This document shows, piece after piece, positions 37,791-44,817 of a stretch of DNA of 64,000 bases (position 1 is the first letter of the stretch; each line of letters starts with the position of its first letter). A model generated the notes under the pieces. It was not told where the DNA came from and searched no databases. It was given only the letters and a program-made list of their open reading frames with translations. This DNA is from Chloroflexi bacterium 13_1_40CM_65_17 (GTDB lineage Bacteria; Chloroflexota; Dormibacteria; Dormibacterales; Dormibacteraceae), in NCBI GenBank assembly GCA_001917815.1, contig MNES01000081.1, positions 1 to 64,000 on the forward strand, given 5' to 3'. The position numbers were made by a program, and so were the translations under genes.

Positions 37791-37819
37791 GGGGCCCGGG
37801 CTCCAGCGGCCCGAGCCCC
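37791..37819 (-). terminator. Strong GC-rich hairpin downstream of the SnoaL-like gene
   Basis: Arms GGGGCCCGGGC (37791-37801) and GCCCGAGCCCC (37809-37819) pair over eleven bases with one G-T wobble around a seven-base loop. It lies 14 bases past the SnoaL-like stop and upstream of acpP. No T-run follows, so termination is plausible rather than certain. The rest of 37712-37832 shows only the acpP Shine-Dalgarno. Confidence 0.4.
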
Positions 37820-37832
37820 ATCCAGCGAATCG

Positions 37833-38561
37833 TTATGCGGTGGACTTGGCGCCGGCAGGTGCCATGCCCAGCTGGGTCATGATCTCGACCTGGTCGTACA
37901 TCAGCGAGTTTCTCTTCACGAGGCCGCGGTCGATTTCGAAGACCTGCACGAACTCCCCACTAAGCCTGCGGCCGGTCGGCGGCACCTCACCCATCGGGGT
38001 CTGCAGCGGCCCTGAGTGAGTACCCGTGAAAACGCCTTCCACGACGGCGGACTTGCCCTGGATGATGATGTTCTTGGCCTCGATCCGCGCGTCGGGAAAC
38101 GCCTTGATCCAGGTCTGGTTGTACTGCTTCACCGCCTGCGGTCCCTGGAGTTTGATGCCGCCGGGGGCCGTGGCGACGATGTCCGGCGCAGCGTCGCGCG
38201 ACACCGCCTCGAGGTCGTGCGCATTGAAATTCTTGAAGCCCCGCTCGATAAGCGCCTTGGTCTCGAGCAGCGTCGAGGCGGCAATCTCGAAGAGCTCACG
38301 CTTCGGATCGCTGGCGTCACTTCTGTACTTCTTGAAGGACTCAAGCAGCTTTTCTGCTTTGGGGCCGAATGCCTTGGCCGAGGCCTCGTCGTCGTAGATC
38401 GCGATCGAGATCGTGTCGCCGTTCTCGCGATCTACCAGAAGCATCCCCGAGCGATTGCCCGGGTGAGTGGCGAGGGCAGGAAGGGCTGTCTCCTTGTAGT
38501 CCTTGACCGCGTTGTTCAACTCAGTCTTCTTGTTCTTGGATCGAATTACGCCTACATGCAT
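37833..38561 (-). CDS. SnoaL-like ester-cyclase/NTF2-fold protein with N-terminal monooxygenase-like domain
   Basis: Two domains are visible. Residues 1-75 look like an antibiotic-biosynthesis-monooxygenase-type ferredoxin fold (MLLVDRENGDTISIAIYDDEASAKAF). Residues 100-235 resemble the SnoaL/aldol-condensing NTF2 fold (FNAHDLEAVSRDAAPDIVATAPGG, FPDARIEAKNIIIQG, GVFTGTHSGPL, PPTGRRLSGEFVQVFEI). The reaction is unknown; many such proteins are housekeeping or stress associated. GGAGGTGAGAC directly precedes the ATG. It separates fabD from acpP, which are usually adjacent, so it may be an insertion into the fatty-acid cluster. Confidence 0.8.
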   Translation of the reverse strand: MHVGVIRSKNKKTELNNAVKDYKETALPALATHPGNRSGMLLVDRENGDTISIAIYDDEASAKAFGPKAEKLLESFKKYRSDASDPKRELFEIAASTLLETKALIERGFKNFNAHDLEAVSRDAAPDIVATAPGGIKLQGPQAVKQYNQTWIKAFPDARIEAKNIIIQGKSAVVEGVFTGTHSGPLQTPMGEVPPTGRRLSGEFVQVFEIDRGLVKRNSLMYDQVEIMTQLGMAPAGAKSTA

Positions 38562-38610
38562 GTCTCACCTCCATGAGGAAATGTGTTTGGAATGGCTGTG
38601 ATCAGAAGGA

Positions 38611-38627
38611 GGTCCCCTCTGGGGACC
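38611..38627 (-). other. Hairpin in the long fabD/SnoaL-like intergenic region
   Basis: GGTCCCC-TCT-GGGGACC is a perfect seven-base hairpin about 50 bases upstream of the SnoaL-like ATG and about 125 bases beyond the fabD stop. The 191-base gap 38562-38752 is the longest in the window. Apart from this hairpin and the Shine-Dalgarno at its right end I see no gene or clear promoter. Confidence 0.35.
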
Positions 38628-38752
38628 AGGTTCTAGCGGCATCTCCACTCCTGGACACGGGAGGCCGGCTACGGGGCCAGTCTGCGCCTTTCCCAGGCCG
38701 CACGGTCAAGGCACGATGAGTGGGTAAGCAACCAATCACCGCTTGGCTGTAC

Positions 38753-39670
38753 CTAGACGGGGATGGCTAGCTCGCTGCAGGCTGCCGGCGTGGACACCGC
38801 CACCGCGTTCTTGCCCGGCGCGAGCTCTCTCATCATCCCGGTCAGGGCGCGCTTGGGCCCGACCTCTATGAACGTGTCGCAGCCCATCTCGAGGAGCGAT
38901 CCGACACAGGCGGCCCAACGGACGGGCGAACGCAGCTGCATCTCCATCACGTGCGGGATGCGATCGCCCCCCTGGTGCTGACGCCCGGTGAGGTTTGCCA
39001 TCACCGGCACGCGCGGCGAGCGCCACTCGATGCGCTCGAGCGCAGTCCGCAGCCGCTCCGCGGCGGGAGCCATCAAAGGTGTGTGAAAAGCCGCGCTGAC
39101 GTTGAGGGGAATCACACGCTTGGCGCCTGCCTCCTGAAGGCGGCGCGCGGCCACCTCGAGACCTGCGGTGGTGCCTGCGATCACGGTCTGGGTCGGGGTG
39201 TTGTAGTTGGCGGGCCACGCGTCATTCATGCCGGCGAGGGCCACTTCTACAGCCTGCGAGTCGAGGCCGAGCACGGCGGCCATCGAGCTGGTCCCCGCGG
39301 GAACCGCACCGGCCATCGCGATGCCACGCTCGACGACGGCCTTGATGACGTGGGGTGCTCCCACCGCCCCACCGGCCGCCAGGGCCGCGTACTCGCCGAC
39401 CGAATGGCCTGCTGCGGCCGCGGGCTCGATGCCGCGGCGCTGGAGCAGGATTGTCAATGCCACTCCCATGAAGCACAGGGCCGGCTGGGCATTCTGCGTG
39501 AGCCTGAGCTCGTCGTCGTCGGCCCCGATCAGCAGGTGACGCAGGTCCACGTCTGCGCTGCGCGAGCAGCGTTCGCACAGGTCGGCGACCTCGGGATCGG
39601 TGAGGAGCTCGGCCCCCATGTCGGGCGTCTGTGAGCCCTGACCGGGGAAGAGAAAGGCGATCTTCGGCAT
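38753..39670 (-). CDS. fabD: Malonyl-CoA:ACP transacylase
   Basis: Loads malonate onto ACP to feed chain elongation. MPKIAFLFPGQGSQ starts the protein. The nucleophile motif is GHSVGEYAAL near residue 92, the conserved Gln is in LTQNAQPAL, and the catalytic His is in VSAAFHTPLM. 305 aa is typical. It lies between rpmF and the SnoaL-like gene; plsX, fabH and fabG, often neighbours, are not here. Confidence 0.97.
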   Translation of the reverse strand: MPKIAFLFPGQGSQTPDMGAELLTDPEVADLCERCSRSADVDLRHLLIGADDDELRLTQNAQPALCFMGVALTILLQRRGIEPAAAAGHSVGEYAALAAGGAVGAPHVIKAVVERGIAMAGAVPAGTSSMAAVLGLDSQAVEVALAGMNDAWPANYNTPTQTVIAGTTAGLEVAARRLQEAGAKRVIPLNVSAAFHTPLMAPAAERLRTALERIEWRSPRVPVMANLTGRQHQGGDRIPHVMEMQLRSPVRWAACVGSLLEMGCDTFIEVGPKRALTGMMRELAPGKNAVAVSTPAACSELAIPV

Positions 39671-39705
39671 GGGTCAAGGCTACCCGGCGGTCTGGGTTAG
39701 TGCGA

Positions 39706-39751
39706 CTCCCCACCCGGCGCTTCGCGCCGACCTCCCCGCAAGCGGGGAGGT
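39706..39751 (+). repeat. Intergenic double-hairpin repeat, family A copy 4
   Basis: Hairpin 1 is GGCGC-TTC-GCGCC (39716-39728). Hairpin 2 is the constant ACCTCCCCGC-AA-GCGGGGAGGT (39730-39751), perfect. It is preceded by ACTCCCCACCC and lies between rpmF and fabD. The CTCCCC lead-in can also pair with the right arm GGGGAG, giving an alternative fold. Confidence 0.85.
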
Positions 39752-39758
39752 GGGCTCC

Positions 39759-39938
39759 CTACTCCTTCGCTTTGATCACCTCGCGGCCGGCGTAGTGGCC
39801 GCAGTTACGGCAGATCGTATGTGGCCGCGTGAGCTTCTTGCAGTTTGGGCAGGGCTGGAGCTGAACGTGCACCAACGCGAGGTGCGAGCGCCGGCGACCC
39901 TTCTTTGATTTGGAGAGCTTGACCTTTGGCAGAGCCAT
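39759..39938 (-). CDS. rpmF: 50S ribosomal protein L32 (bL32)
   Basis: A 59-residue protein beginning MALPKVKLSKSKKGRRRSHL. Zinc-ribbon cysteines are C30-x2-C33 (CPNC) and C43-x2-C46 (CRNC), followed by GHYAGREVI, so it is the zinc-binding C+ form. Its place next to fabD in the fatty-acid cluster matches the common rpmF-fab linkage. Confidence 0.97.
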   Translation of the reverse strand: MALPKVKLSKSKKGRRRSHLALVHVQLQPCPNCKKLTRPHTICRNCGHYAGREVIKAKE

Positions 39939-39971
39939 GGCTGCCGAATCTTACCGGATGGTGGCAACTCT

Positions 39972-40454
39972 CTACTTGGACGCGGCTTCGTCGTTCTCCC
40001 CGGATTCAGGTTGGCTCGACTGCAGTGCCTCAACGCCGCGGCGCACCGTCGCCAGCGTCCGCCCCAGATGCGCCTCGAGCTGCTTCAGCTGCTCCAAGGC
40101 GTAAGCCTCGGCCTGGCGGATGATCTCGTCGGATTTCGCCTGGGCGTCCTTGACCACCTGCGTGCCGTGGCGCTCCGCTCGCCTGAGTATCTCGTGCTCC
40201 GAGGCGGTCTCCTCCGCCCGCTCGTTGGCGCGAGACATGATGCGAGCCGCCTCCGCATGCGCCTCGGTGATGATGCGCTGCTGCTCCGCCACCGTCCAGT
40301 TCGCCTGCTTGATCTCATCCGGGAGGTTGAAACGGAGCTGATCGATGAGCTCCATGATCTCGTCCTCGTTGACCATGACCTGGGTGGATAGCGGAACGTG
40401 ACGCGCGTTCTGGACCAGGTACTCGAAGCGGTCAAGCAGCTCGTCGACCTTTAT
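39972..40454 (-). CDS. DivIVA-like / ATP-synthase-b-like coiled-coil protein, apparent ATA start
   Basis: Predicted cytoplasmic coiled-coil protein related to small DivIVA/septum-site proteins that accompany coaD and rpmF in Gram-positive relatives. The N-terminal segment KVDELLDRFEYLVQNA, VPLSTQVMVNEDEIMELIDQ is the conserved part; a long Ala/Glu/Arg coiled coil follows (residues 45-140). The first ATG (40376) would cut the first 26 residues, and no ATG/GTG/TTG lies upstream. The proposed start is ATA at 40454, overlapping the coaD TAA (ATAA) with AAGGAG 8 bases upstream. Function is inferred only from family resemblance. Confidence 0.8.
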   Translation of the reverse strand: MKVDELLDRFEYLVQNARHVPLSTQVMVNEDEIMELIDQLRFNLPDEIKQANWTVAEQQRIITEAHAEAARIMSRANERAEETASEHEILRRAERHGTQVVKDAQAKSDEIIRQAEAYALEQLKQLEAHLGRTLATVRRGVEALQSSQPESGENDEAASK

Positions 40455-40936
40455 CTGAACTTCTCCTTCAGCGCCTTGGCGACGGAGGGGGGCACCAGGT
40501 CCGATACGTTCCCGCCGTAGCTCGCGATGTCCTTCAAGATACTTGACGAAACGAAGATGTGGGCGAAGCTCGACATCAGGAAGACCGTGTGGATGTCGGG
40601 CGCAAGCTTGCGGTTCATGAGCGCCTGCTGAAGCTCGGCATCGAAGTCCGAGTATGCGCGCAGTCCTTTCACGAGGGTGGTTGCGCCCCGGGAGCGCGCG
40701 TATTCGACGGTCAGCCCCGTATAGCTTGAAACCTCTACGCGGTCATAGCCCTGCACCGCATCTTTGATGAGCCTTACGCGCTCGTCAACGCTGAACAGAG
40801 GCTGGCGCTTGTCCGGGTTGCCAGCCACGGCGACAATCAAGTGATCGAAGATCCCAAGCGCTCGTTCGACGACATCGAGGTGTCCGTTGGTGAACGGGTC
40901 GAAGCTGCCCGGGTAGACGGCTATCTTGTCGCTCAA
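40451..40936 (-). CDS. coaD: Phosphopantetheine adenylyltransferase
   Basis: Penultimate step of coenzyme A synthesis. IAVYPGSFDPFTNGHLD holds the T-x-G-H nucleotidyltransferase motif. RGLRAYSDFD-like (here KGLRAYSDFDAELQQALMN) and the C-terminal SSS motif (VSSSILKDIASYGG) are present. 161 aa is normal. TTG start sharing four bases with the rsmD stop (TTGA). Confidence 0.97.
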   Translation of the reverse strand: MSDKIAVYPGSFDPFTNGHLDVVERALGIFDHLIVAVAGNPDKRQPLFSVDERVRLIKDAVQGYDRVEVSSYTGLTVEYARSRGATTLVKGLRAYSDFDAELQQALMNRKLAPDIHTVFLMSSFAHIFVSSSILKDIASYGGNVSDLVPPSVAKALKEKFR

Positions 40937-41472
40937 ACTCTTAAGACCGTGACCAGGGTGTCGCCGTAGCGACGCTGCCGGTCGACCTGCAAACGCGTCA
41001 GCGACGGGATGGTATGGCGACGCGAGTGCTCGGCGACGACGGTGGCATCGGTAAGCAAGCGGTCCAGTACCTTGAGCGCGCGGTCGAGAACCACGTCTTC
41101 GTAGGGTGGATCCAGGAACACGAGGCCGGCGCGCCCAACCTCGCCGGGCGAGCTTTCGAGCCAGCGGACGACGTCACCACGAACGACGTGCGCTCTCTCC
41201 TTCAGCTCGAGGGCGTCCAAGTTCTGGCGCAGGATAGCAAGACCGCGGGGCTCCCTGTCCACGAAGGTGACCTGGGCGGCGCCGCGCGACAGCGCCTCGA
41301 TGCCGATGGCGCCAGAGCCGGCGAAGAGGTCCAGGACGTGGGCTCCTTCTATGCCCGGACCGACGAGGTTGAAGATGGCTGCCTTGACCATGCCCTGCGT
41401 CGGCCGGATGCCTTTCGGCGCTCTGAGGCGGCGCCCGCGCGCCTCGCCGCCGCCGACGCGAAGCCTCGTCAC
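40933..41472 (-). CDS. rsmD: 16S rRNA (guanine966-N2)-methyltransferase
   Basis: Methylates G966 in the 30S head. RVGGGEARGRRLRAPKGIRPT is the family opening; SAM-binding LDLFAGSGAIGIEALSRGA and catalytic DPPYED are clear. The GTG at 41472 is chosen: it overlaps the amidase stop by one base (TAGTG) and starts the conserved region, whereas a start at 41502 lies in the amidase gene. rsmD-coaD pairing is widespread. Confidence 0.96.
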   Translation of the reverse strand: MTRLRVGGGEARGRRLRAPKGIRPTQGMVKAAIFNLVGPGIEGAHVLDLFAGSGAIGIEALSRGAAQVTFVDREPRGLAILRQNLDALELKERAHVVRGDVVRWLESSPGEVGRAGLVFLDPPYEDVVLDRALKVLDRLLTDATVVAEHSRRHTIPSLTRLQVDRQRRYGDTLVTVLRV

Positions 41473-42842
41473 TAGTGAATGTGGGGTCGGCGGCCGCTCC
41501 ACGGCCGGGCCTGCTCGAGCTGGGAGGCCAGGCTGAGGATGAGCGCCTCGCCGCGAGGTGGCCCCACCAGCTGGACCCCGATCGGAAGCCCCGCTGAATC
41601 GACCCCGAGCGGCAGGGAGATCGCGGGCTGGCCGGTGCAGTTATACGGGTAGGTGAACGAGACGAAATCCATGTACTCGTCGCCAGCGGATGCGAGGTCT
41701 GCGCCCAGGGTGTTGAGGCGCGGCGCGGTTCGCGGCAGCGTCGGGGTGACGAGAACATCGTGCGTGTCCCAAAAGCCCACGACCACGCGGCTGTGCATCC
41801 GGATAGCGTCGACCGAGCGGACGTAATCGATCGCGGACAGCTGCCTCGCCAGTGCGAGACCCAAAGCATTGAAAGGCTCGAGCTTGCTCTCATCGCTGAT
41901 CGGCAGCGAGCCGAGGCCGGCCACGACGACGAGCTGCATCGGTGTGCGGAACGGCTCGGTGTCGGGCCCGCCTTCCGTCACACGATGGCCGAGGCCCTCC
42001 AGCAGCCTCGCGACCTCTCGCACGCAGCTCGCCACCTGATCCTCAACGTTCGCGCTGGAACGAACCGTGAAGCCGATGCGCAGCTTGCGATCGGTGGGTG
42101 TCGCCGAGTCGGCAAACCTGCCGTCGGTGTCAGACCAGTACGCATCGCCGGGTAAGTGTCCAACCATCGCGTCCAGGCCGGCCGCCGCGTCGGCGACCGT
42201 CCGGGCGATCGCTCCGTCGGTCGACAGGCCTGCCCAATGCTCACCGAGGAGCGGACCCGCCGAGATTCGACCCCGTGAAGGCTTGAGCCCGACCGTTCCG
42301 CAGCAGCTCGCTGGGATACGGACCGAACCGCCCCCATCGGTCCCGTGCGCGAATGCGCAGAGCCCGGCCGCCACCGCTGCGGCCGCGCCGCCACTGGATC
42401 CACCCGCGGAATGGTCCGGGTTCCACGGATTGTGCGTCGGACCGAAAAGGCCATGCTCGACCGTCGGTCGGGTCCCAAATTCCGAAAGGTTGGTCTTGCC
42501 CAGAATCGGACAGCCCTCTTCCTTGATGCGGGCAACCGGAAAGAAATCCATCGGCAAGGTGTAGTCCTCGAACGCCCGGGATCCAAACGTGATCGGGTAT
42601 CCGGCGAGGGACACGTTGTCCTTGATGGATGTTGGCACGCCGCGCAGCGGATATCCGATGTTCGCCGCGTCCGCCGCCTTGGCCTGCTCGAGCGCAAGCT
42701 CGGGCGTGGTCAGGACGTATGCATTGAGCCTGGGATTGAGCCGCTCGATTCTCTCGATGTACGCTCGGGTGAGCTCTGCCGAAGACACCTCGCGCCGGCG
42801 AACGGCCGCGGCCTGGTCAAGCGCGGATGCGAATGGATCCAT
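41472..42842 (-). CDS. Amidase-signature-family hydrolase (GatA-like)
   Basis: Ser-Ser-Lys triad amidase. Lys74 is in TSIKDN, the cis-Ser149 in HSAGGSSGG, and the nucleophile Ser173 in GGGSVRIPAS. 456 aa is within the range of amidases and of GatA. No gatB or gatC neighbours are present, so a stand-alone amide hydrolase is more likely than the tRNA amidotransferase subunit. Its start overlaps the selD 3' end by 26 bases. Confidence 0.9.
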   Translation of the reverse strand: MDPFASALDQAAAVRRREVSSAELTRAYIERIERLNPRLNAYVLTTPELALEQAKAADAANIGYPLRGVPTSIKDNVSLAGYPITFGSRAFEDYTLPMDFFPVARIKEEGCPILGKTNLSEFGTRPTVEHGLFGPTHNPWNPDHSAGGSSGGAAAAVAAGLCAFAHGTDGGGSVRIPASCCGTVGLKPSRGRISAGPLLGEHWAGLSTDGAIARTVADAAAGLDAMVGHLPGDAYWSDTDGRFADSATPTDRKLRIGFTVRSSANVEDQVASCVREVARLLEGLGHRVTEGGPDTEPFRTPMQLVVVAGLGSLPISDESKLEPFNALGLALARQLSAIDYVRSVDAIRMHSRVVVGFWDTHDVLVTPTLPRTAPRLNTLGADLASAGDEYMDFVSFTYPYNCTGQPAISLPLGVDSAGLPIGVQLVGPPRGEALILSLASQLEQARPWSGRRPHIH

Positions 42843-43839
42843 GGCCGTTAATGGTGCCGATTCTTACCGCGGGGTAGGGAGAGGAGGCCAGCGCGCCCTC
42901 GAATGCCGCGGCGTTCTCGGGCGGAATGGCGGCGAGGATGCCACCGCTGGTCTGGGCGTCGCAGAGCATCAGCTGGTCGAGCTCTGGAAGGCCGCCCCAA
43001 TCGACCTGGTTGCGGAATGCATCGTGGTTGCGCCGGCTTCCCGCGGGAAAGAGATTCCGCTGTGCAAGGTCGCGAACCCCGTCGAGGAATGGCACCGCCC
43101 GCATTTCGATGTCCGCACCTCCGGTCAGGTTGCTCAGGTGTCCGATCAGTCCATAACCGGTGACGTCGGTGGCCGCGGTCGCGCCGGCTTCGAGCATCGC
43201 CTCCGACGCGCGGCGGTTGAGCATCGACATGACTTCGACCGCCTCGCGCTGCAGCGCAGGAGGGCAGAGCCCGCGTTTGATCGCGGTCGCGACGAGGCCG
43301 GACCCCAGCGGCTTGGTGAGGAACAGCACGTCACCCGCGCGCGCTCCCGCGTGGGCGACGATGCGATCCGGGTGGACCTCGCCGATCACCGCATAACCGA
43401 ACTTCGGCTCCGGGTCATCGACGGAGTGCCCACCCACGACCGCAATCCCGGCCTCGGCCATCTTTTTCGCGCCGCCGGCGACGATCTTCTCGAGCAGGCC
43501 GGTGCTCAGCTTCTCCCGCGGGAAGGCCGTGATGCCGAGGGCAAAGAGTGGCCTTGCCCCGACTGCGTAGACATCGCTGACGGCGTTGGCCGCGGCGATG
43601 GCGCCGTAATCGCTGGGGTCGTCGACGATGGGCGTGAAGAAGTCCACCGTCGCAACGAGTGCGCGATCGGGCGCGATTCGATAGACCGCCGCATCATCTC
43701 GTGATGACGTCGCGGTCAGAACATTGGGGTCGATGATCGGGGGCAACGCCCCGAGAACCTGCCCTAGCTCGCTAGGGCTGAGCTTGCAGGCTCAACCGGC
43801 CCCGTGGCTGTACTCCGATAGTCGCAGTGGCTGCTCCAT
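42817..43839 (-). CDS. selD: Selenide, water dikinase, predicted selenocysteine-containing
   Basis: Makes selenophosphate from selenide and ATP. The true N-terminus starts at ATG 43839 and reads MEQPLRLSEYSHGAG, then TGA, then ACKLSP. E. coli SelD has SHGAGCGCKISP, so the TGA (43794-43792, codon 16) replaces catalytic Cys17 exactly and is read as selenocysteine. Lys19 matches the essential Lys20. The downstream SelD domains are intact: SRDDAAVYR, TVDFFTPIVDDP, AVVGGHSVDDPEP, DVTGYGLIGH, and the LCDAQTSGG motif. A shorter reading from TTG 43746 would lose the catalytic loop. It overlaps the amidase gene by 26 bases and is divergent from the LigB-like gene. Confidence 0.93.
43758..43790 (-). 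promoter_or_regulatory. Candidate bacterial SECIS element in selD
   Basis: Immediately after the TGA codon the mRNA can form CCTG (43790-43787) paired with CAGG (43761-43758), and above an internal loop CCCTAG-CGAG-CTAGGG (43777-43762) with G in the apical loop. The inner stem begins 14 bases after TGA. Size, position and a G-containing loop fit the loose rules for bacterial SECIS hairpins bound by SelB. Confidence 0.65.
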
Positions 43840-43860
43840 TGGTGCTAAGTATCACGAGAC

Positions 43861-44817
43861 ATGACTTTGGTGTTCGCGGCCATCGCTCCACATGGCGGGC
43901 TTGCAGTCGCCGAGGCGTGCAGACCCGATGAGATGCAGCTCGCACGCGCGACGCGGTCCGGGATGGAGGATCTAGGTCGCGCATTCGCAACCGCTAAACC
44001 GGAGGCGGTCATTGTCGCCACGCCCCACAACGTCCACATCTCCAACTCCTTCGGCGTGGTTGTCGCGGGTCGAATCGCCGGCAACCTGGGCGACGACACG
44101 CCGCAGCGCGTGGCGCTCGACGTCCCTGGTGACACCAGGCTGGCCTGGCTGGTGCTGGAAACGCTCGCCGGTGAAAACCTGCCCGCCGTCGGTGTGAGCT
44201 ATGGCTCCAACGACCCGGCGGCCGCTGTGGCGCCGATGGACTGGGGCGTCCTCATCCCTCTTTGGTTCATGGGCGGCCGCGAGGATCCACCGCTGCCCCT
44301 GGTTGTGGTCACGCCGGCTCGCGATCTTCCTGCTGACGACCACGTCCTTGCAGGCGCCGCCATCGCAGCGGCGGCAGCCGCCTCTGGCCGTCGTGTGGCC
44401 TTCATCGCCAGCGCCGACCACGGCCACGCGCATCGCGCTGACGGCCCCTACGGTTACCACTCAAGCGCCAAGGTCTACGACGACCTCATATGCAGGCTGG
44501 TGCGGGCGGATACGTTGAGTGGGCTGCGGGACATTCCGCTGACCCTCGTGGAACATGCGAAAGCCGACAGCTGGTGGCAGATGCTGATGCTCCTGGGGGC
44601 CACGGGCGACGGCTGGCATGGGCGGTTGATCAGCTACGAGGCGCCGACGTATTTCGGCATGCTCACTGCCGCGTACGAACCGTCATCGGCTGGTGTACCT
44701 CCCCACCCCGGCCGCGTGCCGCGGCCGGACCTCCCCGCGAAGCGGGGAGGTGAAACTAGCCGCGGTACCGCATCACGGCCTCGTACACACACTCGGCCCC
44801 GAACTCGAGCGCGCTGA
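43861..44817 (+). CDS. LigB-family extradiol dioxygenase-like protein with repeat-derived C-terminus
   Basis: Resembles the catalytic LigB subunit fold of class III extradiol dioxygenases and MEMO-like relatives. His11 (APHGG), His56 and His59 (TPHNVH), and SADHGHAH further on provide metal-site candidates. A conserved YEAPTYFGMLTAAY follows near residue 260-275. Whether it is an oxygenase or a MEMO-type protein is not clear. The natural end should be near residue 280; the last 40 residues (from GVPPHPGRVPRPDLPAKRGG) are translated from repeat copy A5. The frame overlaps the convergent M20 gene by 62 bases. Confidence 0.82.
   Translation: MTLVFAAIAPHGGLAVAEACRPDEMQLARATRSGMEDLGRAFATAKPEAVIVATPHNVHISNSFGVVVAGRIAGNLGDDTPQRVALDVPGDTRLAWLVLETLAGENLPAVGVSYGSNDPAAAVAPMDWGVLIPLWFMGGREDPPLPLVVVTPARDLPADDHVLAGAAIAAAAAASGRRVAFIASADHGHAHRADGPYGYHSSAKVYDDLICRLVRADTLSGLRDIPLTLVEHAKADSWWQMLMLLGATGDGWHGRLISYEAPTYFGMLTAAYEPSSAGVPPHPGRVPRPDLPAKRGGETSRGTASRPRTHTRPRTRAR
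44698..44751 (+). repeat. Double-hairpin repeat, family A copy 5, inside the LigB-like 3' end
   Basis: Hairpin 1 is CCGGCCGCG-TGC-CGCGGCCGG (44708-44728), perfect. Hairpin 2 is the constant ACCTCCCCGC-GAA-GCGGGGAGGT (44729-44751), perfect. The ACCTCCCCACCC lead-in matches the other copies. It ends 5 bases before the M20 peptidase stop codon and is read through by the LigB-like frame. Confidence 0.85.

Noticed and set aside
42817-43746. selD read as a normal gene starting at TTG 43746
   Set aside because: This loses the conserved HGAG-x-ACKLSP loop that lies upstream in the same frame across a single TGA.
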